Below are positions 53,892 through 62,912 of a stretch of 64,000 nt of DNA, piece after piece (within the stretch, counting starts at the first letter, position 1; every line of letters begins with the position of its first letter). The position numbers and the translations under genes are program-made. The notes beneath the pieces were generated by a model that worked only from the letters and a program-made list of their open reading frames with translations, was not told the DNA's origin and did not search any database. The DNA is from Pseudoalteromonas luteoviolacea (GTDB lineage: Bacteria > Pseudomonadota > Gammaproteobacteria > Enterobacterales > Alteromonadaceae), in NCBI RefSeq assembly GCF_000814765.1, contig NZ_JWIC01000006.1, positions 372,001-436,000 on the forward strand, written 5' to 3'.

Positions 53892-56588
53892 TCAAATCCT
53901 TTCAATAAGCTTTTTATTATCGCTACTTTCGCCAACGGGCCTGTTTCGCTCGATAATTGGAAACACCATGCGGATCGTAGAGCCTTTTTTTGAAGCTTTG
54001 ATACTAAACTTAGTTTTGTACACTTTGGCAATTTGCTTCATGTTGTAAAACCCAGAGCCAAAATTTAGCTTGTCCAATAGAGTGATGCCTCGGCCATCAT
54101 CTTCAACACATACTTCAATGGTTTTATGTTGCAATATTAAGCTAGCGTTTACGTTCTTGGCTCTCGAATGCTTTATTGCATTTCTTACAGAGTGATATAA
54201 AACCAAGTAAATATCGTGCTCTAGTTGGTTATCGAATCTCTCATCTCCAACTGTAGATTTAATTTTTACGTTCATAGCTAGCTGCATTGAAGCATGTATT
54301 TGCAATATATTAATACCAGCGGATAAAGGCTGCTTTCCTAAACTGGCAATGTCATGAGCTATTGGTTCTAACTTTTCTATGATGTAGGCCATTTTGACCA
54401 ACCCTTCCGTTAGCATCGTATCATTCCCGCTGCTGCAAAGTGATTTAGCATCAACCATATTCACGTATGCTTCAGTTACATTAGATTGTTGGAAGTGTTT
54501 TTGATTTCTACGATACACACTGTGAAAACTCTGCACCCATTTATAGACTAAATAGAAAGCTGATATACTTAAAATGAACGTAAGTAATAAATATATAGCC
54601 AAAGCTGCATTCGATTTATAAAAAGGAGCTATAACCTCAAACATATACTCAGTTACATCACTTATTTCATTTCCCTGGATGTATCTAAACCTCAAAGTAT
54701 GAGTTTTTTCTTTGAGCTCACTTAAAGTCAATATGGCTGAGTCTAGTTGAATCCAATCACTTCCGTTATGGCTATATTGATAAGTGCCTTTTTTCTCAGA
54801 CACAAAGTCAAAAGATGAGATCGCAACCTTAAGCTTACCATCACCGAGAGAGAGAAATTCAGGCTCAGGAAGTAGGCCTAATTCAGATTCTATAAACACT
54901 ATTTTGGGCTGTATAGGTTTATCATCAATTGACTTGGGTATTTCAATAAGACCTTTATCACTTACAGCTATGAGCTTATCACCAACAAGCTTTATACTGC
55001 TGGTGCTAAATGAGTCTTGTAAAGTACCTTGTATTGCAATTGTATAGTTATGCGCATTGCTTACTTTGTGAAGACCATTCGTCGTTTTTATAAAAAGCTC
55101 TTCCCTTGTTACATTCAATTCGACTATATAGCTAGGGGAGGGAACTGATTGCCATGTATTATCAATTTTCTTGAACAAGCCTTTTCCATAAGTTGACAAA
55201 AACAGCTCGTTATTAAGCTCCGCAACATCCGTAACCATTACAGATTGTTCAAAATCCAAAATAGAATTTCCTGAACGGTCTGCAACGATTAACCCACTAG
55301 CAGTACTTATATATGTTTTTCCAGAATGCCTATCAACATTTAAAACCTCCAAGGACGGAAGCGAATTATTGTATTGTGATGAATCAAGTTGAGTGAAGTG
55401 ACTACTGAAAAGTTTTACCCCTTCGCTGTTAGTGGCCAAGTAAAGACTGTTCTCAATTACCGATGCATTAATGACATGACTATCAATTAGCCTTGTTACG
55501 GTTTTTGCTGCAACATTAACCTTGAAAGCTCCCAAGCTTGTAGAAACAATTAGGTGACCACTAAAAAGTTCGAATGAATTTATTGAATAGTTCATTTTTG
55601 GCATTTTTTCGATTAGCCAGCCAACTTTAATAAACTCGTTATTAACATATTTATATATCCCTTTACTCGTACCTATCCATATTTCACCATTTACATACTC
55701 AATAGCATTGTATTGAGAGTCTAAATGAAGGTCCGCAATTTTATTTTGGCCATCAACACGTACAAAGCTGTTTATACCTACTCCCCATAAGGTATTACTT
55801 TTATCTACGAATAAGTTACGGTAAGACATTGGTTGGCTCGCAATGTTTTTACGTTTTATTTTTAAGGTATTTATGTTCAACTCACTCACATTGCCAGCAC
55901 TGGTATAATACAACTGATCAGGTGGTATGAAGGTAAGGTTCTCAGCTGAGCTGATGTCCTCATTTTTTATTGATGATTGTTGACCATTAGAGTAATAATA
56001 CAATGTTGAATTAATGCTATACGCTACACCATGTGGTGTCGCTTCTAAGTTTCCTTTATGTACTCGACCATTTTCCAGCTTTCTTACACCTAATTCAGAG
56101 TACACATACAACCCATCTTCACTTAGAAAATATACATGCCCATAGCCAGAGTCTATATCAAACAACTTGATATCTTTATTAAATATAGTGTGCGCTAATC
56201 CGTTATTTACGTTAACTTTTACAATCTGCGTGTCCATCATAGCGAAGATGCTGTTGTTGTTTACAGCCAACTTATACGCACCAATGTCAGATACCTTTGT
56301 TGCTTGATAGCCATTTAAATTAACTTTCCAAAGCTCTCCATTTTGGTACAAAGCAATTAAATAGTTAAGCTCAGGCATAAACTGTACATCTATGACCATC
56401 CCATTAGGCAACTGCGTAAATCTACTCATGCTCGTAAAATGTTCACCATCGTAGCGGTAAACTCCATCATGAGAAGAAAAATACATCAGTTGCCTTTCAT
56501 CTTGTGCAACTGTATTTAAATGTTTCATTTGCATAGACAAACAGTTTGCACTGAGCACTAGCGCAAATAGGAAAAATAGACCACGCAT
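53892..56588 (-). CDS. Propeller-type sensor kinase without obvious H-box
   Basis: 898 residues. A signal peptide (GLFFLFALVLSANCLS) is followed by a long beta-propeller sensor (about 25-590; recurring YRYDGEHFTSM, LYVYSELGVRKLENG, IWIGTSKGIYKYVNNEF). A Y_Y_Y-like domain (about 600-660), one membrane helix (about 668-690) and a C-terminal HATPase follow, with N-box NAIKHSRAKN, G1 DDGRGI and GFYNMKQIA. The region between helix and ATPase has no clear DesK/NarX- or HisKA-type phospho-acceptor motif; only AHDIA is a weak candidate. No response regulator gene is adjacent. It is an unusual cargo for a prophage and lies downstream of the CI-like repressor. Confidence 0.8.
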   Translation of the reverse strand: MRGLFFLFALVLSANCLSMQMKHLNTVAQDERQLMYFSSHDGVYRYDGEHFTSMSRFTQLPNGMVIDVQFMPELNYLIALYQNGELWKVNLNGYQATKVSDIGAYKLAVNNNSIFAMMDTQIVKVNVNNGLAHTIFNKDIKLFDIDSGYGHVYFLSEDGLYVYSELGVRKLENGRVHKGNLEATPHGVAYSINSTLYYYSNGQQSSIKNEDISSAENLTFIPPDQLYYTSAGNVSELNINTLKIKRKNIASQPMSYRNLFVDKSNTLWGVGINSFVRVDGQNKIADLHLDSQYNAIEYVNGEIWIGTSKGIYKYVNNEFIKVGWLIEKMPKMNYSINSFELFSGHLIVSTSLGAFKVNVAAKTVTRLIDSHVINASVIENSLYLATNSEGVKLFSSHFTQLDSSQYNNSLPSLEVLNVDRHSGKTYISTASGLIVADRSGNSILDFEQSVMVTDVAELNNELFLSTYGKGLFKKIDNTWQSVPSPSYIVELNVTREELFIKTTNGLHKVSNAHNYTIAIQGTLQDSFSTSSIKLVGDKLIAVSDKGLIEIPKSIDDKPIQPKIVFIESELGLLPEPEFLSLGDGKLKVAISSFDFVSEKKGTYQYSHNGSDWIQLDSAILTLSELKEKTHTLRFRYIQGNEISDVTEYMFEVIAPFYKSNAALAIYLLLTFILSISAFYLVYKWVQSFHSVYRRNQKHFQQSNVTEAYVNMVDAKSLCSSGNDTMLTEGLVKMAYIIEKLEPIAHDIASLGKQPLSAGINILQIHASMQLAMNVKIKSTVGDERFDNQLEHDIYLVLYHSVRNAIKHSRAKNVNASLILQHKTIEVCVEDDGRGITLLDKLNFGSGFYNMKQIAKVYKTKFSIKASKKGSTIRMVFPIIERNRPVGESSDNKKLIERI

Positions 56589-56655
56589 AATATTATATCC
56601 GTTAATGATCGGCCCTCATGTAAAGGGCCTCACGTCCTAGTTCTTTATTGATTAT

Positions 56656-57183
56656 TTATTGTACTTGGTGAGGGTTATGTATTTTAGTCCCACATCCTGC
56701 CGCTAACACTGGCACAAATGTGTCTATGGAAGTTTCACTAACATCTTGACTGTCACCATTATATGAACCCAGTGTATCACGAGTTAACACTTTGTGAACT
56801 TTGTTGGTGTATTTATTTTGCCAAACGACAGGTTGCTCTCTTGGAGCAATTACAAATAAGTAGGTTGGTTTTCTTGGGTCGGACTCGTGTTTTTTATTAT
56901 TCCAAGCGTCCATCACTTGTTTACCGAACTGTTCTCCATACAAATGTGTATAAGCGGCTGCAAGTATTTTTGCACCGGAATCGCTCATGATCATCATTGC
57001 AGTATCTTGGTAGTCACTACCACAATCAAATGAAACATCTACATTCATTAGTCTACCATCAGGTAAAAGTAGATCTGCATTCATATGTTGTACACGAGCT
57101 CGGTCAGGTAATGGTTCAATGGCTTGTGTGTTTGATGCCAAAGCCCCAGCTAGTAGTGCGAAAATTCCCGAAAGTAATTTCAT
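56656..57183 (-). CDS. Secreted protein downstream of the repressor
   Basis: 175 residues with a signal peptide (FALLAGALASNTQA) and a mature domain with two cysteines (SFDCGSDY and AAGCGTK) that may pair. The gene starts 11 bp after the repressor stop with an AAGGA ribosome site, so it is probably co-transcribed with the repressor and expressed in lysogens. No family recognised. Being periplasmic, it could be the ligand or partner of the propeller sensor encoded next. Confidence 0.65.
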   Translation of the reverse strand: MKLLSGIFALLAGALASNTQAIEPLPDRARVQHMNADLLLPDGRLMNVDVSFDCGSDYQDTAMMIMSDSGAKILAAAYTHLYGEQFGKQVMDAWNNKKHESDPRKPTYLFVIAPREQPVVWQNKYTNKVHKVLTRDTLGSYNGDSQDVSETSIDTFVPVLAAGCGTKIHNPHQVQ

Positions 57184-57194
57184 TTTATCGTCCT

Positions 57195-57665
57195 TTAAGC
57201 CATGTATAGAGCTCCCTCCGCGGCTGTTTTTACCATGACCTCATTGAATTGATATTCAAATGTTTTTTCAAACAACATCGGTCTCAGTTTACCACGAATG
57301 AATAATTCCCTATCAGCGGGCAAGTTTTTTACAAACATTAAGTCATCAAGTATTTTTTCCACCAATGCATTTGCAGCAACAGCATCAGATACGTCAAAGG
57401 CTTGGGTTTTATCTTGTGACTCCACACCTTGGTTATTATCCCGTTCTACATTCACACCAAATACATGGTTGAGATCGATTTTCCGATCTGCGCAAGTTTT
57501 CACGATTCCTTCCCAAGGCAAAGATTGCCTATTTCTTGCGTTCCTGACAGCTGAAGGGGATAAACCTAAAATTTCAGATAGTGCACTATCGCTTGTTACA
57601 TTGAGCAATTTATACAAACGTTCGTACACAGCCTCAATATCAAAATTAACGGTTTCAGATAACAT
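57195..57665 (-). CDS. CI-type phage repressor
   Basis: 156 residues with an N-terminal helix-turn-helix of the phage CI repressor family (DSALSEILGLSPSAVRNARNRQSLPWEGIVKTC) followed by a short C-terminal helical domain; no LexA-like protease domain, so induction would not be by RecA cleavage. Good AAAGGTG ribosome site. Divergent from the Ner-like gene across an operator region and upstream of the cargo operon. Maintains lysogeny by blocking early transcription. Confidence 0.85.
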   Translation of the reverse strand: MLSETVNFDIEAVYERLYKLLNVTSDSALSEILGLSPSAVRNARNRQSLPWEGIVKTCADRKIDLNHVFGVNVERDNNQGVESQDKTQAFDVSDAVAANALVEKILDDLMFVKNLPADRELFIRGKLRPMLFEKTFEYQFNEVMVKTAAEGALYMA

Positions 57666-57798
57666 AGCACACCTTTAATACATATGTATAGTAAAATATA
57701 TTTGTATCATTTTACTGTAAATAACTTGACTCCGATTGATACAGGTGTATTGTTTATGTGTAGTTTAAATATACAAATGAACCAATGGAGTCATACAA
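57666..57798. promoter_or_regulatory. Lysogeny switch region with repeated operators
   Basis: Between repressor and Ner-like genes lie copies of ATACA-NN-TGTAT: ATACATATGTAT (57678-57689, perfect), ATATATTTGTAT (57696-57707) and ATACAGGTGTAT (57739-57750, perfect). Half-sites ATACAAATGA occur at 57771 and 57793. The third operator lies between a -35 TTGACT (57726) and a -10 TATTGT (57748) of the probable early promoter. The first two cover a plausible leftward promoter. Confidence 0.75.
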
Positions 57799-58110
57799 AT
57801 GAGTAACTCTCAAAAGTTAACATCTCGTGAGATTATAGAAAAGTTAAAACCGAAAGATATTTGCTTAACAGACATAGCTGAAGCCCTTGAACTTAGTCCT
57901 AGTCACGTTTCTAGAATAGCGTCAGGTGATGCAAAATCTCTTCGTGTCGCACAAGCAATTTGCAACGCTCTAGAAATGCCAATCCATGAAGTATTTGGCA
58001 AATCCTATGAACCTAAAAATAGAGGCCCGAGAAAAAGCCAAATTGTCAAAGCCATTAGGCAGGGCACACCAATACCTCCTCCTCTAACAATTACACAGCC
58101 CTCAGAGTAG
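57799..58110 (+). CDS. Ner-like early regulator
   Basis: 103 residues, with a Ner/Nlp-type helix-turn-helix at about 20-65 (DICLTDIAEALELSPSHVSRIASG; KSLRVAQAICNALEM) and a proline-rich tail. First gene of the plus-strand early operon. In Mu-like phages Ner turns down both early and repressor promoters to commit to lysis. The last operator half-site overlaps its start codon. Confidence 0.82.
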   Translation: MSNSQKLTSREIIEKLKPKDICLTDIAEALELSPSHVSRIASGDAKSLRVAQAICNALEMPIHEVFGKSYEPKNRGPRKSQIVKAIRQGTPIPPPLTITQPSE

Positions 58111-58138
58111 AGACAGGTTTATTTAAGGAGATTTTTAC

Positions 58139-58561
58139 ATGTCTAATAATGAAAAGTTCGACAGCGTTTTTAGTTGCCATACACCACCCGATTGCGTGGT
58201 TTTACACCAGTTTATACACTGCGTTAACGCTTGTATGCGTCGCTGCGGCTACACTCGTACTGGGCTGGCGGAAAGAATGAATGAAGCATTAAAAGTGCAT
58301 CAAATTGAAGTAGATGAAGGTAAATTGAATAAATGGTTCGCTCCAAGCCAGCCTACAGCTATGCCAATCCATTACCTACCAGCGTTACTGTGGGCTGTTA
58401 AAAGTACGGAACCTGCTGATGTTTTACTTGCTCCATTAATGTATACGGCTGTAAATGAGCGAGCCCTTAAGCTCAAAGAAGTTTCTGAGTACGAAGTTCA
58501 GATCAGGAAGTTACAGCAAGAAAAAGAGTCACTCCTCGACGATATCAAAATCGATACTTAA
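58139..58561 (+). CDS. Early phage protein, possible DNA-binding
   Basis: 140 residues, AAGGAG ribosome site. Helical, with CGYTRTGLAERMNEALKVHQ and EGKLNKWFAPSQPTAMPIHYLPALLWAV resembling a helix-turn-helix plus anchor, and a C-terminal coiled coil (VQIRKLQQEKESLLDDI). Family not recognised. Lies 28 bp after the Ner-like gene in the same operon. Confidence 0.7.
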   Translation: MSNNEKFDSVFSCHTPPDCVVLHQFIHCVNACMRRCGYTRTGLAERMNEALKVHQIEVDEGKLNKWFAPSQPTAMPIHYLPALLWAVKSTEPADVLLAPLMYTAVNERALKLKEVSEYEVQIRKLQQEKESLLDDIKIDT

Positions 58562-58578
58562 TTTTGAGGTTTATACCT

Positions 58579-58629
58579 ATGCCTATCAAAGACCAAGATC
58601 TGCCTAAAATTTGGAGCTCCTATGTCTAA
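58579..58629 (+). CDS. Possible 16-codon leader peptide
   Basis: ATG with GAGG ten bases before it opens MPIKDQDLPKIWSSYV and stops inside the start of the next gene (TATGTCTAA overlap). Could couple translation of the DUF3102-like gene, or be chance. Confidence 0.3.
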   Translation: MPIKDQDLPKIWSSYV

Positions 58630-59533
58630 TCAGCATGTAAAGGAACTAGTAAACCAAGAGTCTCAAAATGAAATCAATCATCAGATTGCTCAGATAGATT
58701 CTCCACTTAACATTGTGATGCCAAGCACAATAGAAGAGGCGATGGACCGTGTTGTTTTTCTCGCAAATAGACAATTTACTGACAATGCCGAAATGGGGTT
58801 TCTCTTACTTAAAATCAAAGCTGAGACAGATCACGGGAAATTCAATTCTCTGCTACATGAGCGAGGTATTCATCGCCGTACAGCAAGTAGGACTATGGCA
58901 ATAGCAAAAATGCTAAATGGGCTACCAAAATCCAAAGTGGACACAGTGTCCCTTTTGAATTTTAGTCAAAGACAGCTTACAGAGCTTGCAAAAGTTCCTA
59001 TAGAGACTCTTAAAGAGCTAGATGATCAAGATTACGAAATCTTAGCTGAAACCTCTGGAAGTGCTATCAAGCAACAAGTTGCAGATCTGATGAAGGAACG
59101 TGACGGCTTTCAGGAAGCAGCAGCTAAGGCCATCAACGAACTTGAACATGAAAAGCTGCGTAAAGTGCCTTCTGTTCGGTTCGACATGCCTGTGTTTATA
59201 AGCGAAATGCGCAAGGACGCGATTTGTAATACGGAGCTTTTAGATGAAGCACTGGTAAATACGATCACGCAAGTGGGCCAGCTTTGCGATAACCGACAAT
59301 TGGACTTTGATACCCGCGTGAGCGCAGCGCAAGTTTTGCACCACACCTGGGCCGCGATATATAGCCAAGTTGGCAATATTCTTGAGCGTTTAAGTGGCGA
59401 ATTCTCGGGTCATATTGAAGGCATTGAACACCTACCAAAATTTACCAAAGCAGAGTGGCAATACGTAGATACTGAACGTAGTCGGCTACTTGAACAATTT
59501 CTTTTAGAAAAACAAAGCAAGGAGGTACGCTAA
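58622..59533 (+). CDS. DUF3102-like early protein
   Basis: 303 residues. The segment GFLLLKIKAETDHGKFNSLLHERGIHRRTASRTMAIAKML (residues about 59-97) matches the DUF3102 pattern of helical proteins common in phages and plasmids. The rest is helical with a coiled-coil-like middle. GGAG ribosome site. Its stop overlaps the transposase start (TAATG). Role in transposition or replication is plausible but unknown. Confidence 0.7.
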   Translation: MSNQHVKELVNQESQNEINHQIAQIDSPLNIVMPSTIEEAMDRVVFLANRQFTDNAEMGFLLLKIKAETDHGKFNSLLHERGIHRRTASRTMAIAKMLNGLPKSKVDTVSLLNFSQRQLTELAKVPIETLKELDDQDYEILAETSGSAIKQQVADLMKERDGFQEAAAKAINELEHEKLRKVPSVRFDMPVFISEMRKDAICNTELLDEALVNTITQVGQLCDNRQLDFDTRVSAAQVLHHTWAAIYSQVGNILERLSGEFSGHIEGIEHLPKFTKAEWQYVDTERSRLLEQFLLEKQSKEVR

Positions 59534-61179
59534 TGCATCCTGCTGTTATTAAATTCAATAGTTTAAAGCTCGCAGACAGTGATATCACTTGGGCTAATGC
59601 GACTGATAAAGCACGTAAAACAGCGCAGAATAGGACCATTTTTGTTAAGCATTTGCTGTCTAGTGGCTTAAGCATTGATAAAGCAAGACAAGCTCTTGTG
59701 ACTGCATTGGACCAGCACTTGGTTACGCCTGCATTACACCAGGCAATAAGTTATTTAGGCAAAGTGCCAACACGAGCCACGGCACATAACTGGGTAAAAG
59801 CCTATAAAGAAAAGGGCACTGAGGGGTTACTACCTAACAATAAAGGGAGGGTTGCAGCACCGCCGCCATGGGCTGCAAAAGCGCTCGAAATTTATCATAG
59901 TCCTAACTCTTTAAGCTTTGCGTTTGTAGCAAGGGACCTAAATAAAATGGGCTATAAAGTCGATGCGGCCCAAGTGAGGCGTTTTATAAACTCTATGCCC
60001 CACGAGCTAGGCCCACAAAGCCCGTATCGGGTCGGCACTAAAATCTATGCTGATAAACACAAAGATTTTAAGTTGCGAACGACAAAGAATATACCCGCCG
60101 GATTCATATATAACGGTGATGGCCACACAATAGATGTGCACCTTGAGCACACCGAAAGTGGCGAGTCATTTAGGTATGAGTTAACGGCATTTCAAGATGT
60201 TCGCAGCCGAAAAATAGTCGCTTGGGATTTGAGTATTGCTGAGAACTCGTTAGCAACACTACGAGCACTGACTGACTCAATAAAAGACTTAAATCATAAG
60301 CCTTATTTGATTTATGTTGATAACGGCTCTGGCTACAAAAACCACATGATGTGCGATGAAAACTGTGGTGTGTATACCCAGTTAGATATTGAGCCTATTT
60401 TTGCAATCCCTGGGAACGCGCGTGCTAAATGGATTGAGCGTTTTTTTCGAAACATGGAAGAAAACGTGGGTAAACGCTTCGAGACATATTGTGGCCGTGG
60501 CCATGATAACCGCCACTTGCTTAAAGTGCTCAAAGAAGTGAAACAAGGCAAGCGCAGTTTACCCACACTAGAAGATTGGATTGCCGAGTTTGAAGCCTGG
60601 CTTGAGGAGTATCACAACAGTGAGCACCCAGAAGAAAAGGGCAAAACGCGCAATCAAGTCTGGGAAGAAAGCTTTGAGCAAAGTATCCCTGAAACCATCA
60701 ATTTTGAGTATTTACCTAAGACCATTGTAAACGTACGCAAAGGTCAAATTAGGTTCGATAACCGCATCTATTCAGCTGACTTTTTATATCAGTTTAATGG
60801 CAAACAGCTAGTTGCTGGCTACAGCATGAAGTCATCTGAGCGCATACACCTGTACGAAGTGACGGGCGAGTTTTTAATGTATGCCTTTCTTAAAAGCAAG
60901 GTTAAGGCTGTGCCTGATTCTCGTATCGACCAACGTAGGCTTGAACGTAAAGAGAATCGCAAAAAGCGCTTGACTAAAGAAATCCAAAAAATTGAGCGTG
61001 AAGACTCTCTCACACGCATTGTGGATGTTGAAGAAGTCGAGCTCATTGAAGCTGAGACAAAAACACTGCCACTCAAGGAGCCTGAGCGCCTTGATATGGA
61101 TATTGCAGACTTTGTGATTGAGCCAATACCAACACCGAAGCAACCCAACTCTATCGACTTATTTGGAGAAGACCAATGA
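59533..61179 (+). CDS. MuA-type transposase
   Basis: 548 residues. N-terminal winged-helix/HTH region (about 20-105), then an RNase-H-like core with the DDE triad D196 (NGDGH), D263 (YVDNGSG) and E302 (KWIERFF), and a C-terminal non-specific DNA-binding/activation domain with a highly charged tail. Starts in the stop of the previous gene and overlaps the MuB gene by 4 bp. Cuts phage ends and joins them to target DNA for integration and replicative transposition. Shorter than Mu A (663), lacking part of the end-binding domain as in other family members. Confidence 0.93.
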   Translation: MHPAVIKFNSLKLADSDITWANATDKARKTAQNRTIFVKHLLSSGLSIDKARQALVTALDQHLVTPALHQAISYLGKVPTRATAHNWVKAYKEKGTEGLLPNNKGRVAAPPPWAAKALEIYHSPNSLSFAFVARDLNKMGYKVDAAQVRRFINSMPHELGPQSPYRVGTKIYADKHKDFKLRTTKNIPAGFIYNGDGHTIDVHLEHTESGESFRYELTAFQDVRSRKIVAWDLSIAENSLATLRALTDSIKDLNHKPYLIYVDNGSGYKNHMMCDENCGVYTQLDIEPIFAIPGNARAKWIERFFRNMEENVGKRFETYCGRGHDNRHLLKVLKEVKQGKRSLPTLEDWIAEFEAWLEEYHNSEHPEEKGKTRNQVWEESFEQSIPETINFEYLPKTIVNVRKGQIRFDNRIYSADFLYQFNGKQLVAGYSMKSSERIHLYEVTGEFLMYAFLKSKVKAVPDSRIDQRRLERKENRKKRLTKEIQKIEREDSLTRIVDVEEVELIEAETKTLPLKEPERLDMDIADFVIEPIPTPKQPNSIDLFGEDQ

Positions 61180-62411
61180 ACTTTACTGAGCACTATAGCG
61201 AACTGCAGCAAAAACAAACCAACCTCGTAAACGCAGAAATTGAGTTTTATAACTTAGGCCCAGAGGACTATACATGCGGCTTTAACTTAGAAGATGTAAA
61301 AACTGTATTGGCAGGCAAGTCACCAATTAATCCTAAGAAGATTATCAATGCAGTATGGGAACTGTGCTTTGGTGACTGCGACCCAAAGGCGTTTTCAGAA
61401 GAAAGTGGCTTTAGTCCCGTTTATAAAGAAGATGATAAGTTGATGGTTGCGCGTATTAAGAAGCGTATGCGAGCCTCTGATATTAGCGGGCAAGGCATAA
61501 CCAGCGCAGACTTAGCGCGCAAAATGGGCCGCACAGCAGGCTTTATTAGCCAACTATTAAACGGAAAATACACAGCAAACCCCACACAGCATCTACATGA
61601 CATTTTTGCACAAGTATCACCGATAGATACCAGCGAAGTTGAGGTAACAAATATCGCTGAAGAAGAGCGTATACGTCTTCGCTACGGTGAATACCCATTC
61701 GTCGAAACCAGTATTTCTAAAACCATTAATGTGTCTTGCCAACAAGCAAGAGAGCGCCGCCGTATTTCTGTTTTTGCAGGTCAAGCTGGCCTTGGAAAGA
61801 GTATGGCCGCAAAGCAGTATGCTGAACAACACAGTGACGACACGATACTGATTGAAGGCTCTGAGCTCACAACTGTGACTGAAATATTAGAAACGCTTTG
61901 TATTGCATTGAGTCTTACGCCCAAAACATCTGGCTCACGTAACGTTAAAGCAATTTGTAAGGCGCTGCGTGGCTCTGACAAGTTAATCATCTTAGACGAA
62001 GCAGATAAGTGTAAACCGAATTCTTTGGACCCGCTAAGAACCATATCTGACCAAGCCTATGTTGGCGTGATGCTGATTGGCAACCTTGAGTTAGACGAAC
62101 GTATTCAAACCAACCCTAGATACAACCTTATTCGAAGTCGTGTGAGCTTTTTCTATAAACCTCTAGGCGAAGTGCCAGTGAACGATTTAAAAAGCATTTT
62201 TTATGGCTTAACGAGGAACACCGTGCCTGTTGAAGACGACAGCGACACATTTTGGAATTGGTTGCACAAGCGTGTCGAAGGTAATGCTAGAACACTCGGA
62301 GACAATCTGCTCCCCCATGTGCTTACGCAATTTTATAAGTACCCAGAGCGCAAGTTTAATCAAACCATGGTGAATCAAATCCTCACCACGTATTTGAATA
62401 AACCGTATTAA
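61176..62411 (+). CDS. MuB-type transposition ATPase
   Basis: 411 residues. An HTH-like segment (about 105-135, TSADLARKMGRTAGFISQLLNG) precedes the AAA+ core with Walker A GQAGLGKS (202-209) and Walker B LIILDEAD (270-277). The C-terminal domain (about 335-411) resembles MuB-C. It binds target DNA, delivers it to the transposase and gives target immunity. Larger than Mu B (312) by an N-terminal extension of about 90 residues. Confidence 0.9.
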   Translation: MNFTEHYSELQQKQTNLVNAEIEFYNLGPEDYTCGFNLEDVKTVLAGKSPINPKKIINAVWELCFGDCDPKAFSEESGFSPVYKEDDKLMVARIKKRMRASDISGQGITSADLARKMGRTAGFISQLLNGKYTANPTQHLHDIFAQVSPIDTSEVEVTNIAEEERIRLRYGEYPFVETSISKTINVSCQQARERRRISVFAGQAGLGKSMAAKQYAEQHSDDTILIEGSELTTVTEILETLCIALSLTPKTSGSRNVKAICKALRGSDKLIILDEADKCKPNSLDPLRTISDQAYVGVMLIGNLELDERIQTNPRYNLIRSRVSFFYKPLGEVPVNDLKSIFYGLTRNTVPVEDDSDTFWNWLHKRVEGNARTLGDNLLPHVLTQFYKYPERKFNQTMVNQILTTYLNKPY

Positions 62412-62842
62412 TCGAAGCTAAACGGACATGGAACCAGGTAATCGAAAGGCCAAATCCCTTCTTTAGTGAGGTGGCAATTTTGCTGTATTTCGCTCCAACT
62501 AAAGATTTGATCGGGTTTTGTATCTTCCAGTTCTAACAAAGTTGAATTGACCAAAGGAGTTAGTAATGAAACAGCCTCAGACAAAACATGCATGCAAGCT
62601 AAGCGAATTTTTAACTGATGAACAGATTGCGGTGATCTGCAGGAGGCAGAATTCGCCTTGTATAAAAATTCCTTTACGTGTTCGGCATGCTCGTCGCGCC
62701 AGGTTTCAAAGTCGAAATAATCAACGCCATCAAGCTCAAGTCGAAGTTGATCAACCTCATCTTGAGAAAACGCATTCTCCATCTGAGACAGGAGATCAGT
62801 CGCATAAGAAAGATACTTTCGATGATTAGGGTATCGAATCAT
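62408..62842 (-). CDS. Unrecognised protein on the opposite strand of the early operon
   Basis: 144 residues with ordinary protein composition (LLSQMENAFSQDEVDQLRLEL; KIRLACMHVLSEAVSLL). Its stop overlaps the MuB stop tail to tail. It is the only gene here facing against early transcription. A hairpin lies upstream at 62869. An overlapping plus-strand frame with a strong ribosome site exists but reads as a shadow, so this choice carries some risk. Confidence 0.6.
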   Translation of the reverse strand: MIRYPNHRKYLSYATDLLSQMENAFSQDEVDQLRLELDGVDYFDFETWRDEHAEHVKEFLYKANSASCRSPQSVHQLKIRLACMHVLSEAVSLLTPLVNSTLLELEDTKPDQIFSWSEIQQNCHLTKEGIWPFDYLVPCPFSFD

Positions 62843-62868
62843 TTTATTAAATCCCTTTTTTGTAAAGC

Positions 62869-62890
62869 GAGCCTAGCGGCAACTAGGCTC
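62869..62890. other. Hairpin between early genes
   Basis: GAGCCTAG / CTAGGCTC, 8-bp perfect stem with a 6-base loop, in the 70-bp gap before the gene at 62913. No T tract on the plus strand; it may be a weak terminator, processing site or protein-binding site. Confidence 0.5.
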
Positions 62891-62912
62891 ATCATTAAAT
62901 AAGGAAAACACC

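Noticed and set aside
62566-62829. Plus-strand 87-codon frame with a strong AAAGGAG ribosome site
   Set aside because: Its translation is low-complexity (Arg/His/Gln/Ser-rich) and complementary to a better minus-strand frame; treated as a shadow, although the ribosome site leaves some doubt.
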